64,000 nucleotides of DNA, taken from Brevibacterium casei CIP 102111. Lineage in GTDB: Bacteria > Actinomycetota > Actinomycetes > Actinomycetales > Brevibacteriaceae. The translations under genes were made by a program, and so were the position numbers. Position 1 is the stretch's first letter. The number at the start of each line of letters is the position of its first letter. Location of the stretch: assembly GCF_900169275.1 (NCBI RefSeq), contig NZ_FXZC01000003.1, forward strand, positions 62,001 through 126,000, read 5' to 3'. This document shows positions 33,897 through 43,257 of this stretch, piece after piece. The notes below the pieces were generated by a model. It had not been told where the DNA came from, made no database searches, and saw only the letters and a list, made by a program, of their open reading frames with translations.

Positions 33897-34157
33897 GTCT
33901 GCTCTCTTTCGACAAAGGTCGGTACTCGCCCCAGCCTAACTTCACCGACCCGGGCACGCGGAATCGGCGACTTCGGTCAAGGAACCCTCTCCCGTGGTCA
34001 CGATTTCGCTTCCCATTCACTCAATCGGTGCACCATCGACCTCAGGCGTCGAAAACTGAGATAAGTTGTCCCCATCACATCTGCTGTAGGCGTCACCCGA
34101 AGCCTCGGCAGAGCCGACGAAACCCCGGCGTCGGGCGTTTCCCTAAGGAGCACTGCA

Positions 34158-36728
34158 ATGACGAACCACCCCTCGAGCTCATCGTCCGCCACCCCCCGCG
34201 GCAACAAGGAGTCCGGAGGCTCGACCTCCGCGAAGTCGCCCGCATCGGCTGCGAAGACGTCAGCGACGAAGAAGCCTGCGGCGAAGACGACGACGGCGAC
34301 ATCGGCCGCCGCGAAGAAGCCCACGACGAAGACGGCGACGACGAAGGTGAGTCCGACGGCGAAGAAGACGTCCTCGACGGCGAAGTCGGGGTCCGCGAAG
34401 AGCGCCTCGACGGCGAAGAGCTCACCGGCGAGCACGAGCACGTCCGCCAGCAGGAGCGGCGCGGCGAAGACGAACTCGTCCTCACCGGCGAAGTCGTCGT
34501 CGACGACGTCGGCTGCCGCGAGCACGTCGGCGAAGCCGGCCACGGGCGCGACGACGAAGTCCGCCGCGAGCACGTCCTCGACGCAGAAGTCCTCGACGGC
34601 GACCACGGCGGCGAAGACTCCCGCGGCGAAGAAGTCGACCACGACGAAGTCCACCGCCGCCAAGGCTCCCTCGACGACGAAGTCCACAGCCGCCAAGACT
34701 CCCGCGGCGAAGAAGTCGACGGCGACGAAGTCCACGGCCGCCAAGGCTCCCTCGACGAAGAAGGCTCCCGCAGCGAAGAAGACTGCCGCGACAAAGACTG
34801 CAGCTGAGAAGTCGACGGCTGCGAAGGCTCCGGCGGCGAAGTCGACCGCGCCCGCCGCTCCGGAGGCCAAGCGACGGGCGGTCAAGGACGGAGTCGCCGT
34901 GCCCGCTGCGGCAGCGACCGACCCCGCCACCGCTGCGGCACCCGCAGCCGCAGCACCGGCAGCCGCAGCTCCCCCGGCCGCCGCTGCGGCACCGGCACCG
35001 GCCGCCCCGGTCGAACCGGCCCTTCCGCCGGCTCCCGGCACCCCCGTCGCACCCGCGCCGGCACCAGCCGCCGGAGTGGCCGCCGCATCGGTGGCCGCCC
35101 CGGCCGCGGCACCCGCAGCCCCGGTGACCGCACCCGCTGCAGCCCCGGTCGAGCCCCTCGCTCCCGTCGAGCCCGGACTCACCGACCCCGCCGAGGCCGA
35201 GGTCCACGTCGGCACCGACGCCGCCTACGCCGGAAAGGAGGCCGACCGCGCCCAGCTGCGCCGCCCGCTGCGCAACATCTCCGAGGTCCGCCACTTCTTC
35301 CGTACGAACCAGACGCCGATCTACTTCATCGGCGCCACCCCGTTCAACCTCCTCGGTCTCGACCGCTGGGTCCGGAACTTCTCCTACATCACGTACTACG
35401 ACGGCTGGGACGGGGGACACCCGCGCGTGTTCTCGCCCCGCTACAAGCCGTTCGTCGAGTTCGAATCAGGGGAGGCGATCAACAACTGGCTCCTGCTCAA
35501 CGCCGAGGTCCGCGCGCACATGACCCGCAACGTCCCCCACGGCGAGCGCCCGAAGGTCGCCATGGTCTTCTTCGACGAGGAGACCGAACGGATCTGCAGG
35601 GAGCTCGGCTACGACCTCATCCTCCCCTCGGCGAAGCTGCGCAACCAGCTCGACTCGAAGATCGAGACGACGAAGCTCGGCAACGAAGCCGGTGCCTACT
35701 CGGTGCCCAACGTCCTCACGACGGCCGACACGTATAAGGAGCTGACGAAGGCGTCGACGGAGGCCGGTCTCGGCACCGACCTCGTCGTGCAGACCCCCTA
35801 CGGCGACTCGGGCAAGACGACGTTCTTCATCGCCTCCGAGGAGGAATGGGACAAGCACCGGGACGACATCATCGGCGAGCAGCTCAAGGTGATGAAGCGG
35901 ATCAACAACACGCCTGTGGCGGTCGAAGCCGTGATCACGAGCAGCGGCGTCGTCGTCGGCCCGTTCCTCACCGAACTCGCCGGATTCCCCGAGCTCACCC
36001 CCTACAAGGGTGGCTGGTGCGGCAACGAGATGACGCCCGATGTCCTCACCGCCGACCAGCGCGGACGGGCCCGCGAGCTCGTCCGCCGGATGGGCGAAGG
36101 CCTGCGCAAGCGCGGCTACCGCGGATTCTTCGAGGTCGACGTCCTCGTCGATCTCGACACCAACGACGTCTACCTCGGCGAGCTCAACCCCCGGATCTCC
36201 GGAGCCTCGGCGATCACCAACGTCACCGCGGGAGCCTACGCCGACGTTCCGCTCTTCCTCTTCCACCTCCTCGAGTACCTCGACGTCGAGTTCGACCTCG
36301 ACGTCGACGAGATCAACGAACGGTGGGAGGAGCTCTCCGGAGCCGACGAGTGGAGCCAGATGGTCATCAAGGAGACCGCGCCGATCACCGAGTACATCAC
36401 GCACTCGCCGCTGACCGGACAGTACTTCCTCGACCAGTACGGGACGCTGACGTACAAGCGGGCAGCACTCGACTGGCATCCTCTGCAGAACGGCAGCGAA
36501 GTCTTCTTCCTCCGCATCTACGGAGCCGGCGAATACCGGTGGAAGGGCGCCGACCTCGGTGTCCTCGTGACGAAGAACCCGCTCCAGGTCGATGCCGACG
36601 GCAAGAAGTCCCTGAGCATCCGAGCCAAGCACTTCATCGACTCGATCCGTGCGATGTACGCCGGAGTTCCCGTCGCCGCGGAGGATCCCGCGCCGACGAT
36701 CGGCGGACCGGGGGCGAAGGGCGACTGA
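34158..36728 (+). CDS. ATP-grasp ligase with a long histone-H1-like Lys/Ala tail
   Basis: This 856-aa protein has three parts. Residues 1-245 are almost only Lys, Ala, Ser, Thr and Pro (AAKKSTxTK, KAPAAKK), like histone H1 or mycobacterial HupB tails. Residues 245-360 are an Ala/Pro linker. Residues 370-856 form an ATP-grasp enzyme with the nucleotide loop VVQTPYGDSGKTTFFI and metal ligands Glu675 and Asn677 in GELNPRISGAS. The catalytic part resembles proteins often labelled biotin carboxylase, but no biotin-carboxylase partner or BCCP is nearby, so ligation of an amino acid or peptide is more likely. AAGGAG precedes the ATG. The next gene encodes an amide-type serine hydrolase. Confidence 0.8.
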   Translation: MTNHPSSSSSATPRGNKESGGSTSAKSPASAAKTSATKKPAAKTTTATSAAAKKPTTKTATTKVSPTAKKTSSTAKSGSAKSASTAKSSPASTSTSASRSGAAKTNSSSPAKSSSTTSAAASTSAKPATGATTKSAASTSSTQKSSTATTAAKTPAAKKSTTTKSTAAKAPSTTKSTAAKTPAAKKSTATKSTAAKAPSTKKAPAAKKTAATKTAAEKSTAAKAPAAKSTAPAAPEAKRRAVKDGVAVPAAAATDPATAAAPAAAAPAAAAPPAAAAAPAPAAPVEPALPPAPGTPVAPAPAPAAGVAAASVAAPAAAPAAPVTAPAAAPVEPLAPVEPGLTDPAEAEVHVGTDAAYAGKEADRAQLRRPLRNISEVRHFFRTNQTPIYFIGATPFNLLGLDRWVRNFSYITYYDGWDGGHPRVFSPRYKPFVEFESGEAINNWLLLNAEVRAHMTRNVPHGERPKVAMVFFDEETERICRELGYDLILPSAKLRNQLDSKIETTKLGNEAGAYSVPNVLTTADTYKELTKASTEAGLGTDLVVQTPYGDSGKTTFFIASEEEWDKHRDDIIGEQLKVMKRINNTPVAVEAVITSSGVVVGPFLTELAGFPELTPYKGGWCGNEMTPDVLTADQRGRARELVRRMGEGLRKRGYRGFFEVDVLVDLDTNDVYLGELNPRISGASAITNVTAGAYADVPLFLFHLLEYLDVEFDLDVDEINERWEELSGADEWSQMVIKETAPITEYITHSPLTGQYFLDQYGTLTYKRAALDWHPLQNGSEVFFLRIYGAGEYRWKGADLGVLVTKNPLQVDADGKKSLSIRAKHFIDSIRAMYAGVPVAAEDPAPTIGGPGAKGD
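34614..34775 (+). repeat. 81-bp tandem repeat in the basic tail
   Basis: Two consecutive 81-bp units (34614-34694 and 34695-34775) encode near-identical 27-residue blocks beginning KTPAAKKST. They differ by few substitutions. This shows how the tail has grown and suggests its length varies among strains. Confidence 0.75.
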
Positions 36729-36769
36729 TAGTCTCGTCCTCAACCCCTGCACAGATCGAGAGGTGAAGT

Positions 36770-38113
36770 GTGACCGAAGCGTCTTCGGATCCGACCCTGC
36801 CCGACCCTGCCCTCGCGGCGGAAGGGTCGGCTCCCGCCGGTCCCTCCGCCGAGGCGGTCGTCGCCCCGACCGACCCCGCTGAGTCGCTCGCCCCGCACGC
36901 CGAGCCGACCCCGGTCGACTCCGGCGAGGGAGTCGACAAGGACAACTGGCAGGACGCCGAGCATGTGCGCTGGTCGTTCCAGCACGTCGACGAGGTGCTG
37001 CCGACGACGCCGATCTCCCGCGGAGACGGCCCGGTCGCGCAGTTCCCCGTCGACCTCCGGGATCTCGGCGGGATCGAGATCCCGGAGACGGAATACTCCG
37101 CGGCCCGCAGCGTCCGCAGCGTCATCGAGTCCAGCGACACGGACGCGTGGATGGTCCTCCACCAGGGAACCGTGCTCACCGAGGAGTACTTCGGCACGAT
37201 GCGGCCGGAGACCGAGCATCTCCTCATGTCGGTGAGCAAGTCGCTGGTGGGCACGGTCGCCGGGGTCCTCGTCGGCGCCGGGGAGATCGAGACGAGCCGA
37301 CTCGTCACCGACTACGTCCCCGACCTCGCAGAGTCCGGGTATGCAGGAGCGACGGTGCGCGACATCCTCGACATGCGCTCGGGCATCCGGTTCTCCGAGA
37401 ACTACCTCGACCCGGAGTCCGAGGTCCGGCAGATCGAGCGGGCCATCGGCTGGTCGGAGGAGGAGCCCTCCCCCGAGGCGGTGGGCATGTACGCCTACCT
37501 GCGCACGCTTGAGCAGAAGGCCCCGCACGGCGGACCGTTCGAGTACCGCTCGTGCGAGACCGACGTGCTCGGCTGGGTGTGCGAGAAGGTCGCCGGTGAG
37601 AGCATGCAGACGCTCATGTCGCGGGTGCTGTGGTCGCGCATCGGTGCCGAACGCGACGCCCTCATCGCCACCGACCAGTTCGGCGTCGGAATGTTCGACG
37701 GCGGCATCAATGCCACCCTGCGCGATCTCGCACGCTTCGGCTACCTCTACTCGAATCGCGGCGTCTCGCTCACCGGCGAACAGGTCGTCCCCACCTCGTG
37801 GATCGGCGACACGCTCACCGGCAGCGAGGACACGAGGCAGGCATTCGCCGACAGCCCCGGCGACAACCGGATGCCCGGCGGGATGTACCGCAACCAGTTC
37901 TGGTTCCCGTACCCGGACTCGCACGCCTTCCTCGCGCTCGGCATCCACGGGCAGATGATCTACATCAACCCCGGAGCCTCCTTCGTCGGCGTCAAGCTCT
38001 CCAGCTGGGGGCTGCCGCAGGACGCGCGGAAACTCTTCCCGACGATCCGGGCCTTCGACGCCCTCGCGAAGACCGTGGCCCGCCCCGACGTCGACGCTCC
38101 CGCCGCGCGGTGA
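36770..38113 (+). CDS. NylB-like serine hydrolase (beta-lactamase fold)
   Basis: This 447-aa penicillin-binding-protein-fold hydrolase has the SxxK nucleophile motif at Ser154-Val-Ser-Lys157 and the Tyr259-Arg-Ser motif in FEYRSCETD. The DYVPDLAESGYAGATVRDILDMRSGIRF block is characteristic of the 6-aminohexanoate-dimer hydrolase/EstB group. No signal peptide is seen, so it should act in the cytoplasm, unlike true PBPs. Its first 65 residues are acidic and low-complexity. The GTG start follows GAGAGG. It lies 41 bp after the ATP-grasp ligase in the same direction. A ligase-amidase pair acting on one bond type is a reasonable inference. Confidence 0.85.
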   Translation: MTEASSDPTLPDPALAAEGSAPAGPSAEAVVAPTDPAESLAPHAEPTPVDSGEGVDKDNWQDAEHVRWSFQHVDEVLPTTPISRGDGPVAQFPVDLRDLGGIEIPETEYSAARSVRSVIESSDTDAWMVLHQGTVLTEEYFGTMRPETEHLLMSVSKSLVGTVAGVLVGAGEIETSRLVTDYVPDLAESGYAGATVRDILDMRSGIRFSENYLDPESEVRQIERAIGWSEEEPSPEAVGMYAYLRTLEQKAPHGGPFEYRSCETDVLGWVCEKVAGESMQTLMSRVLWSRIGAERDALIATDQFGVGMFDGGINATLRDLARFGYLYSNRGVSLTGEQVVPTSWIGDTLTGSEDTRQAFADSPGDNRMPGGMYRNQFWFPYPDSHAFLALGIHGQMIYINPGASFVGVKLSSWGLPQDARKLFPTIRAFDALAKTVARPDVDAPAAR

Positions 38114-38119
38114 GGTCAG

Positions 38120-38148
38120 CCGCAGCCCTCGTGCCCCGGGGGCTGCGG
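38120..38148 (+). terminator. Hairpin after the ATP-grasp/serine hydrolase pair
   Basis: Nine perfect base pairs (CCGCAGCCC with GGGCTGCGG) and an 11-nt loop just after the stop codon. It isolates the pair from the LuxR gene. The remaining 255 bp up to that gene show a second small stem near 38183 and nothing I can identify as coding. Confidence 0.6.
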
Positions 38149-38403
38149 ACCACCCATCCGCCGCGGCGGGCCCGGCCGCCCGGCGGCAGGGATTCCTGCC
38201 GGACAATTGCGACCCCGAAGTCACATCGACGTCATCGAAGGTTACCGACGGGTCATCCCGGCGCTTCCCGCGCAGATTCGCGCCCCGGCTGAATGTAGCC
38301 TTGGAAAGTGCTCCGACCCAGGAGCTGCAGCGTTCCCCAGCTGCGCCAGTGAGCCGCGGCGCCTCCGCCGAGGTTCGCCTCACGCACGACCGAAGGCACA
38401 CAG

Positions 38404-40665
38404 GTGATCCCCCATCCCCCGACGCACTCCTCCCCCGAGCCCGGCCCCTTCGACGCGATCCTCGGTGAGCGGATCGACGATCTCGCCGAGTTCTCGGCCG
38501 GACTGACCGCTGGGACGCTGTCGGAGGAGACCGTCCGCACGCTGTTCGACCTCACCGCCGGTCATATCAGCCTCGCCCGCACCGTCGTCAGCGGCGCCCA
38601 GCGCGCACGGGTCGCGCTCGACGCCGTCGCCGCCGATGACTACAGCACCCTGCTCGCCCCGTTCTCCCTCGATGCGGACTCCCTCGACTGGGACTCCCCC
38701 GCCGTGCGCCTCTTCCTCCTCGTCGCGCAGGTCGAGACCATCGAGGCGCCCCTCATCGCGCTCGCCCATCGCGCGATCCCCCGCATCGGCGAGGCACCCG
38801 ACGACGCCGTCCCGAGCGCCGACGAGCTCACCTCCCAACTCGTCTTCACCGGGGTGCTCAGCCTCTGCCCGAAGCACGCGGGCAGCTATGTCATGCCGGG
38901 CCTCATCCGTGCCGTGGCCCGCAGGATCGGTCCGAATCCCCCGGAGGGGCGGATCTCGCCGAGGCAGGCGCTCGGACTCGAGCTCGAGGAGTCCCACCGC
39001 TCCCTCCTCGACGTCGGCACGGTGCGTCCCGATGCGCTGCTCGCCCTCATCGGCGATCTCGGGGCGTGGTCTCTGCTCACCGAGGTGTGGTCGGAGCGGG
39101 GCTTCAACGTCTTCTACCCGGAGTTCGTCGCCGCCGTCCACACGATCCTCTCCGTCCCCGCCTCCGTCGTCCGCGGGTCGCTCGTCCTCGCCGAAGCGCA
39201 GAGCGCGGCCCGAGAGATCGCGAACATCAGCAACCGCACCGGATCGACCGACCCGCGTGAGGTCCTTCCGCTCGTCACCTTCGACCGCCTCGACGTCCCC
39301 ACTCTCGAGCAGGAGAGGGCGCGCCTCGACGACGGTGACTTCACCGCCGACGAGGTGGCGGTGATGACCCTGCGGACCATGCGCGACCGTCGGCAGCACG
39401 GCGATCTCGACGGCGCAGTGGCCGCCGCCGAGGCGGGCATGGAGCTCATCTTCGCCCGGCAGTCCGGCTCGGGCTCGCTCTCACGCCTCTACGATGCCCG
39501 TCTCCTCATGGAGCGCGGCCTCGATCTCGCTCGTACCGGGGACGTCCGGCGAGGCCTGCACCTCGTCGAACGCGCCGTCGTCATCGCCGAATCGATCCTC
39601 CCCTTCGAGCCCTTCCCTCTGCTCCCGTCACTCGCGGTGGCAGCCGTCGGCTACATCGCTGCGGGTTTCGGCCCGAAGAGCGAGCAGGTGCTCTCCCGCT
39701 ACGACGAGCTGCGGGCCCGCTTCGAATTCCACACCCTGCAGACGGACTACATCGCCAACACCCCCCGCCTGCATCGGGCCCTCGACCAGCTCGACCTCGT
39801 CGCCTCCGCCGCGGCGATCGCGCTCGCGCGCACCCTCTCCCCCGCCCATCGCGGGTCCGGCGTCTTCCGCTACGGCGAGGCCCTGCACGCGATGTACTCG
39901 GGCAATGCGGAGCTCTATCTCAAGGAGCACGCGCTGGCCCCGGAGTCCCCGATGGCCGGTCATGAACCGCAGGTGATGGGGTCGACGTTCTCGTTGACGA
40001 CGATGCTCTCCGTGGCGACCGGAGCGCTGCGGGAGGCGCAGGCGCTCGCGTCGAAGGCGTCCCGACTCGACCGGGAACACGGTCTCTCCCGCGCCCGTGT
40101 CGCCTTCGCCCTCGGCCAGCACGACGTCGTCGACTCCTTCACCTCCCAGGTGCTCATCACCGGCACCGACCCACGGGAGAAGGGCGCGGCCCTGGCACTG
40201 CGTGCAGCAGCCCTCGTCCGCCGCGGCCGCGAGGCGGCGGCACTGGCCGACGTGCGCAACGCCCTCGACTACTGCGTCGTCTCCGGTTCGGTCCTGCCCT
40301 TCGCGCTGCTGCCGAGCGACCTCCGGTCGTACTTCGTCGAGATGACCGTCGACTTCCCGCAGTGGGAGTGGATCGCCGACACGTTCGCGATGTCCCCGGT
40401 CACCGGAGCCCAGCTGCGGGCGCGTCTCCTCGATCTGCCGGTGACGATGTCGGAGGCCAGGGTGGAGAACCGTCTGCTCGACTCCCATGAGCTCGATCTG
40501 CTCTACCGACTCGAGAAGGCCACACCGCTCGCGCGCATCGCCGCCGATCTCTCCCTCGCCGAGGGCACGGTGAAGAACCGTCTCTCCGCGATCTACCGCA
40601 AGCTCGGGGTCCGCAACCGCCGGGACGCCGTCGAGTACGGGTACCGCAACGGCTACTTCTCGTAG
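38404..40665 (+). CDS. Large LuxR-type transcriptional regulator
   Basis: This 753-aa protein has a C-terminal LuxR/GerE helix-turn-helix (LARIAADLSLAEGTVKNRLSAIYRKLGVRNRRDAVEYG). The preceding 680 residues are mostly alpha-helical with TPR-like stretches. I find no Walker A motif, so it is not a classical LAL/MalT ATPase. The sensory part is unrecognised. The start is GTG. Its stop lies only 4 bp from the converging stop of the FprA-type gene, with no room for a conventional terminator between them. Its target genes are unknown; the hydrolase pair upstream is one candidate. Confidence 0.8.
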   Translation: MIPHPPTHSSPEPGPFDAILGERIDDLAEFSAGLTAGTLSEETVRTLFDLTAGHISLARTVVSGAQRARVALDAVAADDYSTLLAPFSLDADSLDWDSPAVRLFLLVAQVETIEAPLIALAHRAIPRIGEAPDDAVPSADELTSQLVFTGVLSLCPKHAGSYVMPGLIRAVARRIGPNPPEGRISPRQALGLELEESHRSLLDVGTVRPDALLALIGDLGAWSLLTEVWSERGFNVFYPEFVAAVHTILSVPASVVRGSLVLAEAQSAAREIANISNRTGSTDPREVLPLVTFDRLDVPTLEQERARLDDGDFTADEVAVMTLRTMRDRRQHGDLDGAVAAAEAGMELIFARQSGSGSLSRLYDARLLMERGLDLARTGDVRRGLHLVERAVVIAESILPFEPFPLLPSLAVAAVGYIAAGFGPKSEQVLSRYDELRARFEFHTLQTDYIANTPRLHRALDQLDLVASAAAIALARTLSPAHRGSGVFRYGEALHAMYSGNAELYLKEHALAPESPMAGHEPQVMGSTFSLTTMLSVATGALREAQALASKASRLDREHGLSRARVAFALGQHDVVDSFTSQVLITGTDPREKGAALALRAAALVRRGREAAALADVRNALDYCVVSGSVLPFALLPSDLRSYFVEMTVDFPQWEWIADTFAMSPVTGAQLRARLLDLPVTMSEARVENRLLDSHELDLLYRLEKATPLARIAADLSLAEGTVKNRLSAIYRKLGVRNRRDAVEYGYRNGYFS

Positions 40666-40669
40666 TGGA

Positions 40670-42070
40670 TCAGCTCACGGACTGGGCGCGCGCGGCATCG
40701 CGGGCGGCGGCGAGCATCCCCTCACGGGTGGCGATCTTCACCCTCTCACGACCCCGAACCTCACCAGCGGCCTTCTCGGCAGCCTCGACCCGGTGGTACC
40801 CCTCCCAATCCACGAAATCCACACCCTTGGACTCGAGGAGGTCGACGATCGCCGACTCCTCGGGAAACACCGGCTCCGACAGAACACCCGCACCACGATC
40901 AGCGATGAGATGCCCGATCGTCTCCAGAGCATCACCCTTCGTATGCCCGATCAGACCCACTGGACCACGCTTGATCCAGCCGGTCGCATACACACCCGCC
41001 ACCACATCAGCAGACGGGGCTTCGGCCTGATCCAAGGTGTCGACGACACGCCCCTCATGGTTGGGGATGACACCCTGGCGCGGATCGAACGGCAGCTGCG
41101 GCAGTGCTGAGCCGGCATAGCCGACGGCGCGGTAGACCGCCTGTACCGGCCAGTCCACGAACTCGCCCGTGCCGCGGACGTTGCCCGTCCCGTCGAGCTC
41201 CTGACGCTCGGTGCGCAGACCTTCGACCTGCCCATCGCCGAGGATCTCGGTCGGGGCATGGAGGAAATGCAGATGCAGCCGCCTGCTCGCACCGGTCGGT
41301 TCACGCAGCGTGAAATCGGTCAGCGTCTTCGCGACCTGCTTGACCTGATTCGATGACTCGATCGCCTCCATCGACCCCTCATCGAACTCGAAGTCCTCCG
41401 GATAGACGACGATGTCGACATCCTGCACATGCCCGAGCTCCCGCAGCTCGAGCGGGGTGAACTTCGCCTGTGCCGGACCCCTGCGGCCGAACACATGGAC
41501 ATCAGTGACCTTCGACGCTTTCAGTCCCTCATACACATGGTCAGGGATCTCCGTGACCTGCATATCGTCAGCTTGCTTCGCCAGCACCCGGGCCACATCC
41601 AAGGCCACATTCCCATTCCCGATCACCGCCACGGACTCAGCCTCGAGCGGCCAGGACTGGGAGACGTCCGGGTGGGAGTCATACCAGTTGACGAAGTCCG
41701 CCGCCCCGAACGAGCCCTCGAGGTCGACACCGGGAATGTTCAGAGGCGCATCCGTGATGCACCCGGTGGAGAAGATCACCGCATCATACCGGTCGGTGAG
41801 TTCGTCCAAGGTGATGTCGACTCCGTAGTCGACGTTCGAGAACAGGCGGATATCACCCCGGTCGAGGACCTTGATCAGGGCGTTGATGATGCCCTTGATC
41901 CTGGGGTGATCCGGAGCCACCCCGTACCGGACCAGACCGAACGGGGTCGGGAGTCGCTCGAAGAGATCGATGCTCACCTCGAAATCACGCTCAGCCTTCG
42001 TCAACAGATCAGCCGCATAGATCCCAGCGGGACCGGCACCGACAATAGCCACACGGAAAGGACGGGTCAT
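40670..42070 (-). CDS. fprA: Ferredoxin-NADP+ reductase, FprA type
   Basis: This 466-aa flavoprotein resembles adrenodoxin reductase and mycobacterial FprA. FAD binding is at VAIVGAGPAGIYAADLL, followed by PTPFGLVRYGVAPDHP. The NADP fold is at VAVIGNGNVALDVARVL, and the conserved GRRGPAQAKFTPLELREL segment is present. It passes electrons from NADPH to ferredoxin. It lies 72 bp downstream of a seven-iron ferredoxin gene at the end of the sulfate assimilation operon, where sulfite reductase needs ferredoxin electrons. Confidence 0.93.
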   Translation of the reverse strand: MTRPFRVAIVGAGPAGIYAADLLTKAERDFEVSIDLFERLPTPFGLVRYGVAPDHPRIKGIINALIKVLDRGDIRLFSNVDYGVDITLDELTDRYDAVIFSTGCITDAPLNIPGVDLEGSFGAADFVNWYDSHPDVSQSWPLEAESVAVIGNGNVALDVARVLAKQADDMQVTEIPDHVYEGLKASKVTDVHVFGRRGPAQAKFTPLELRELGHVQDVDIVVYPEDFEFDEGSMEAIESSNQVKQVAKTLTDFTLREPTGASRRLHLHFLHAPTEILGDGQVEGLRTERQELDGTGNVRGTGEFVDWPVQAVYRAVGYAGSALPQLPFDPRQGVIPNHEGRVVDTLDQAEAPSADVVAGVYATGWIKRGPVGLIGHTKGDALETIGHLIADRGAGVLSEPVFPEESAIVDLLESKGVDFVDWEGYHRVEAAEKAAGEVRGRERVKIATREGMLAAARDAARAQSVS

Positions 42071-42142
42071 GGTTCTCCTCAGTCGTTGTCGGGCACATCG
42101 ACTGTGTGCCCGGTCAGGGGCGAGGTCGTGAGGGAGTTGCCC

Positions 42143-42469
42143 TCACTCCTCGGCGTTCTGCGGCGGCAGGGCCGCGATGATGGGGTGGTCGAAGGTGCTC
42201 ACGCCGAAGCCGGCGGCACCTCCCGGAGAGCCGATCGTCTCGAAGAACTCGACGTTGGCGGTGTAGTAGGACTCCCACTGCTCGGGCACGTCGTCTTCGT
42301 AGTAGATCGCCTCGACAGGGCACACGGGTTCGCATGCCCCGCAGTCGACGCATTCGTCGGGATGGATGTAGAGGCTGCGTTCGCCTTCGTAGATGCAGTC
42401 GACGGGGCATTCCTCGATGCAGGCCCGATCCTTCACGTCGACGCAGGGCTGGGCGATGATGTAGGTCAT
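42143..42469 (-). CDS. fdxA: Seven-iron [3Fe-4S][4Fe-4S] ferredoxin
   Basis: This 108-aa ferredoxin has the pattern C-X7-C-X3-C-P (CVDVKDRACIEECP), then CVDCGACEPVCP, the signature of FdxA/FdxC-type seven-iron ferredoxins. A C-terminal extension follows, as is usual for the type. Its ATG overlaps the stop of the methyltransferase gene. It is the probable electron donor to CysI and acceptor from FprA. Confidence 0.93.
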   Translation of the reverse strand: MTYIIAQPCVDVKDRACIEECPVDCIYEGERSLYIHPDECVDCGACEPVCPVEAIYYEDDVPEQWESYYTANVEFFETIGSPGGAAGFGVSTFDHPIIAALPPQNAEE

Positions 42470-43257
42470 GGGGTCCTCGTCAGGGCTGGTCGGTGGGTCT
42501 GGTCGAAGGCACCGGCGGCGTAAGGGCTGAGCCGGACGACGTCGCCGACGATGACGACGGCCGGTGAGCGCACACCCCGGTGTGCGGCCTGGAAGGCAAT
42601 CGTATTCAGCGTCCCGACCGTCACCCGCTGGTTCTTGCCGTAGCCGTCCTCGATGATCGCGACGGGGCAGTCGCCGCCGCGGTCGCCGCGGGCGAGCACC
42701 ATCGCCGAGTGGGTGAGCGTCCCGATGCCCATGAGGATGACGACGGTGTGGTCGCGTCCCCCGCCGAGATCGCTGAGCTGGTCGTGGCCGGTGACGACCG
42801 TGTACGTCGTAGCCAGGCTGCGGTGGGTGAGCGGGATCCCGGCCACCGCGGGCACCGAGTTCGCGCTCGTCACGCCGGGGACCACCTGGGCGACGATCCC
42901 CGCCTCCCGAAGGTGGGCGAGCTCCTCACTCCCGCGGCCGAAGACGAACGGGTCCCCGCCCTTGAGGCGCACGACCCGGCGGCCGGCGCGGGCCTGTTCG
43001 ACGAGGATCTCATTGATCCGCTGCTGCGGCACCGGGTGGTGTCCGGGGGTCTTGCCGACGTCGATGATCTCCGCGTCCAGCGGCTCTCCCCGTTCGGCGG
43101 CGAGGTCGTCGAGGACGGTGCGGGCGCCGAGGCGGTCGGCGACGATGACGTCGGCGGTCTCGAGCGCGCGCAGTCCCCGAACCGTGAGCAGGTCGAGGGT
43201 TCCGGGTCCCGCGCCGACGAGGAGGACGCTGCCGGGGGCGAAGCGGTCGATGCTCAT
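42466..43257 (-). CDS. cobA: Uroporphyrinogen-III C-methyltransferase
   Basis: This 263-aa SUMT uses SAM to make precorrin-2 for sirohaem. It shows the GAGPGTLDLLTVRGL start motif, ADVIVADRL, VRLKGGDPFVFGRGSEEL, VVPGVTSANSVPAVAGIPLTHR and VILMGI. It is the methyltransferase domain alone, not fused to the CysG dehydrogenase/chelatase; the chelatase-like gene at 48149-48898 could complete sirohaem. The ATG start overlaps the cysN stop, and its stop overlaps the ferredoxin start. Confidence 0.95.
   Translation of the reverse strand: MSIDRFAPGSVLLVGAGPGTLDLLTVRGLRALETADVIVADRLGARTVLDDLAAERGEPLDAEIIDVGKTPGHHPVPQQRINEILVEQARAGRRVVRLKGGDPFVFGRGSEELAHLREAGIVAQVVPGVTSANSVPAVAGIPLTHRSLATTYTVVTGHDQLSDLGGGRDHTVVILMGIGTLTHSAMVLARGDRGGDCPVAIIEDGYGKNQRVTVGTLNTIAFQAAHRGVRSPAVVIVGDVVRLSPYAAGAFDQTHRPALTRTP

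Noticed and set aside
34158..36728. Calling the ATP-grasp protein a biotin carboxylase
   Set aside because: There is no BCCP or carboxyltransferase nearby and the protein carries a long basic tail. The ATP-grasp fold alone does not show carboxylase activity.
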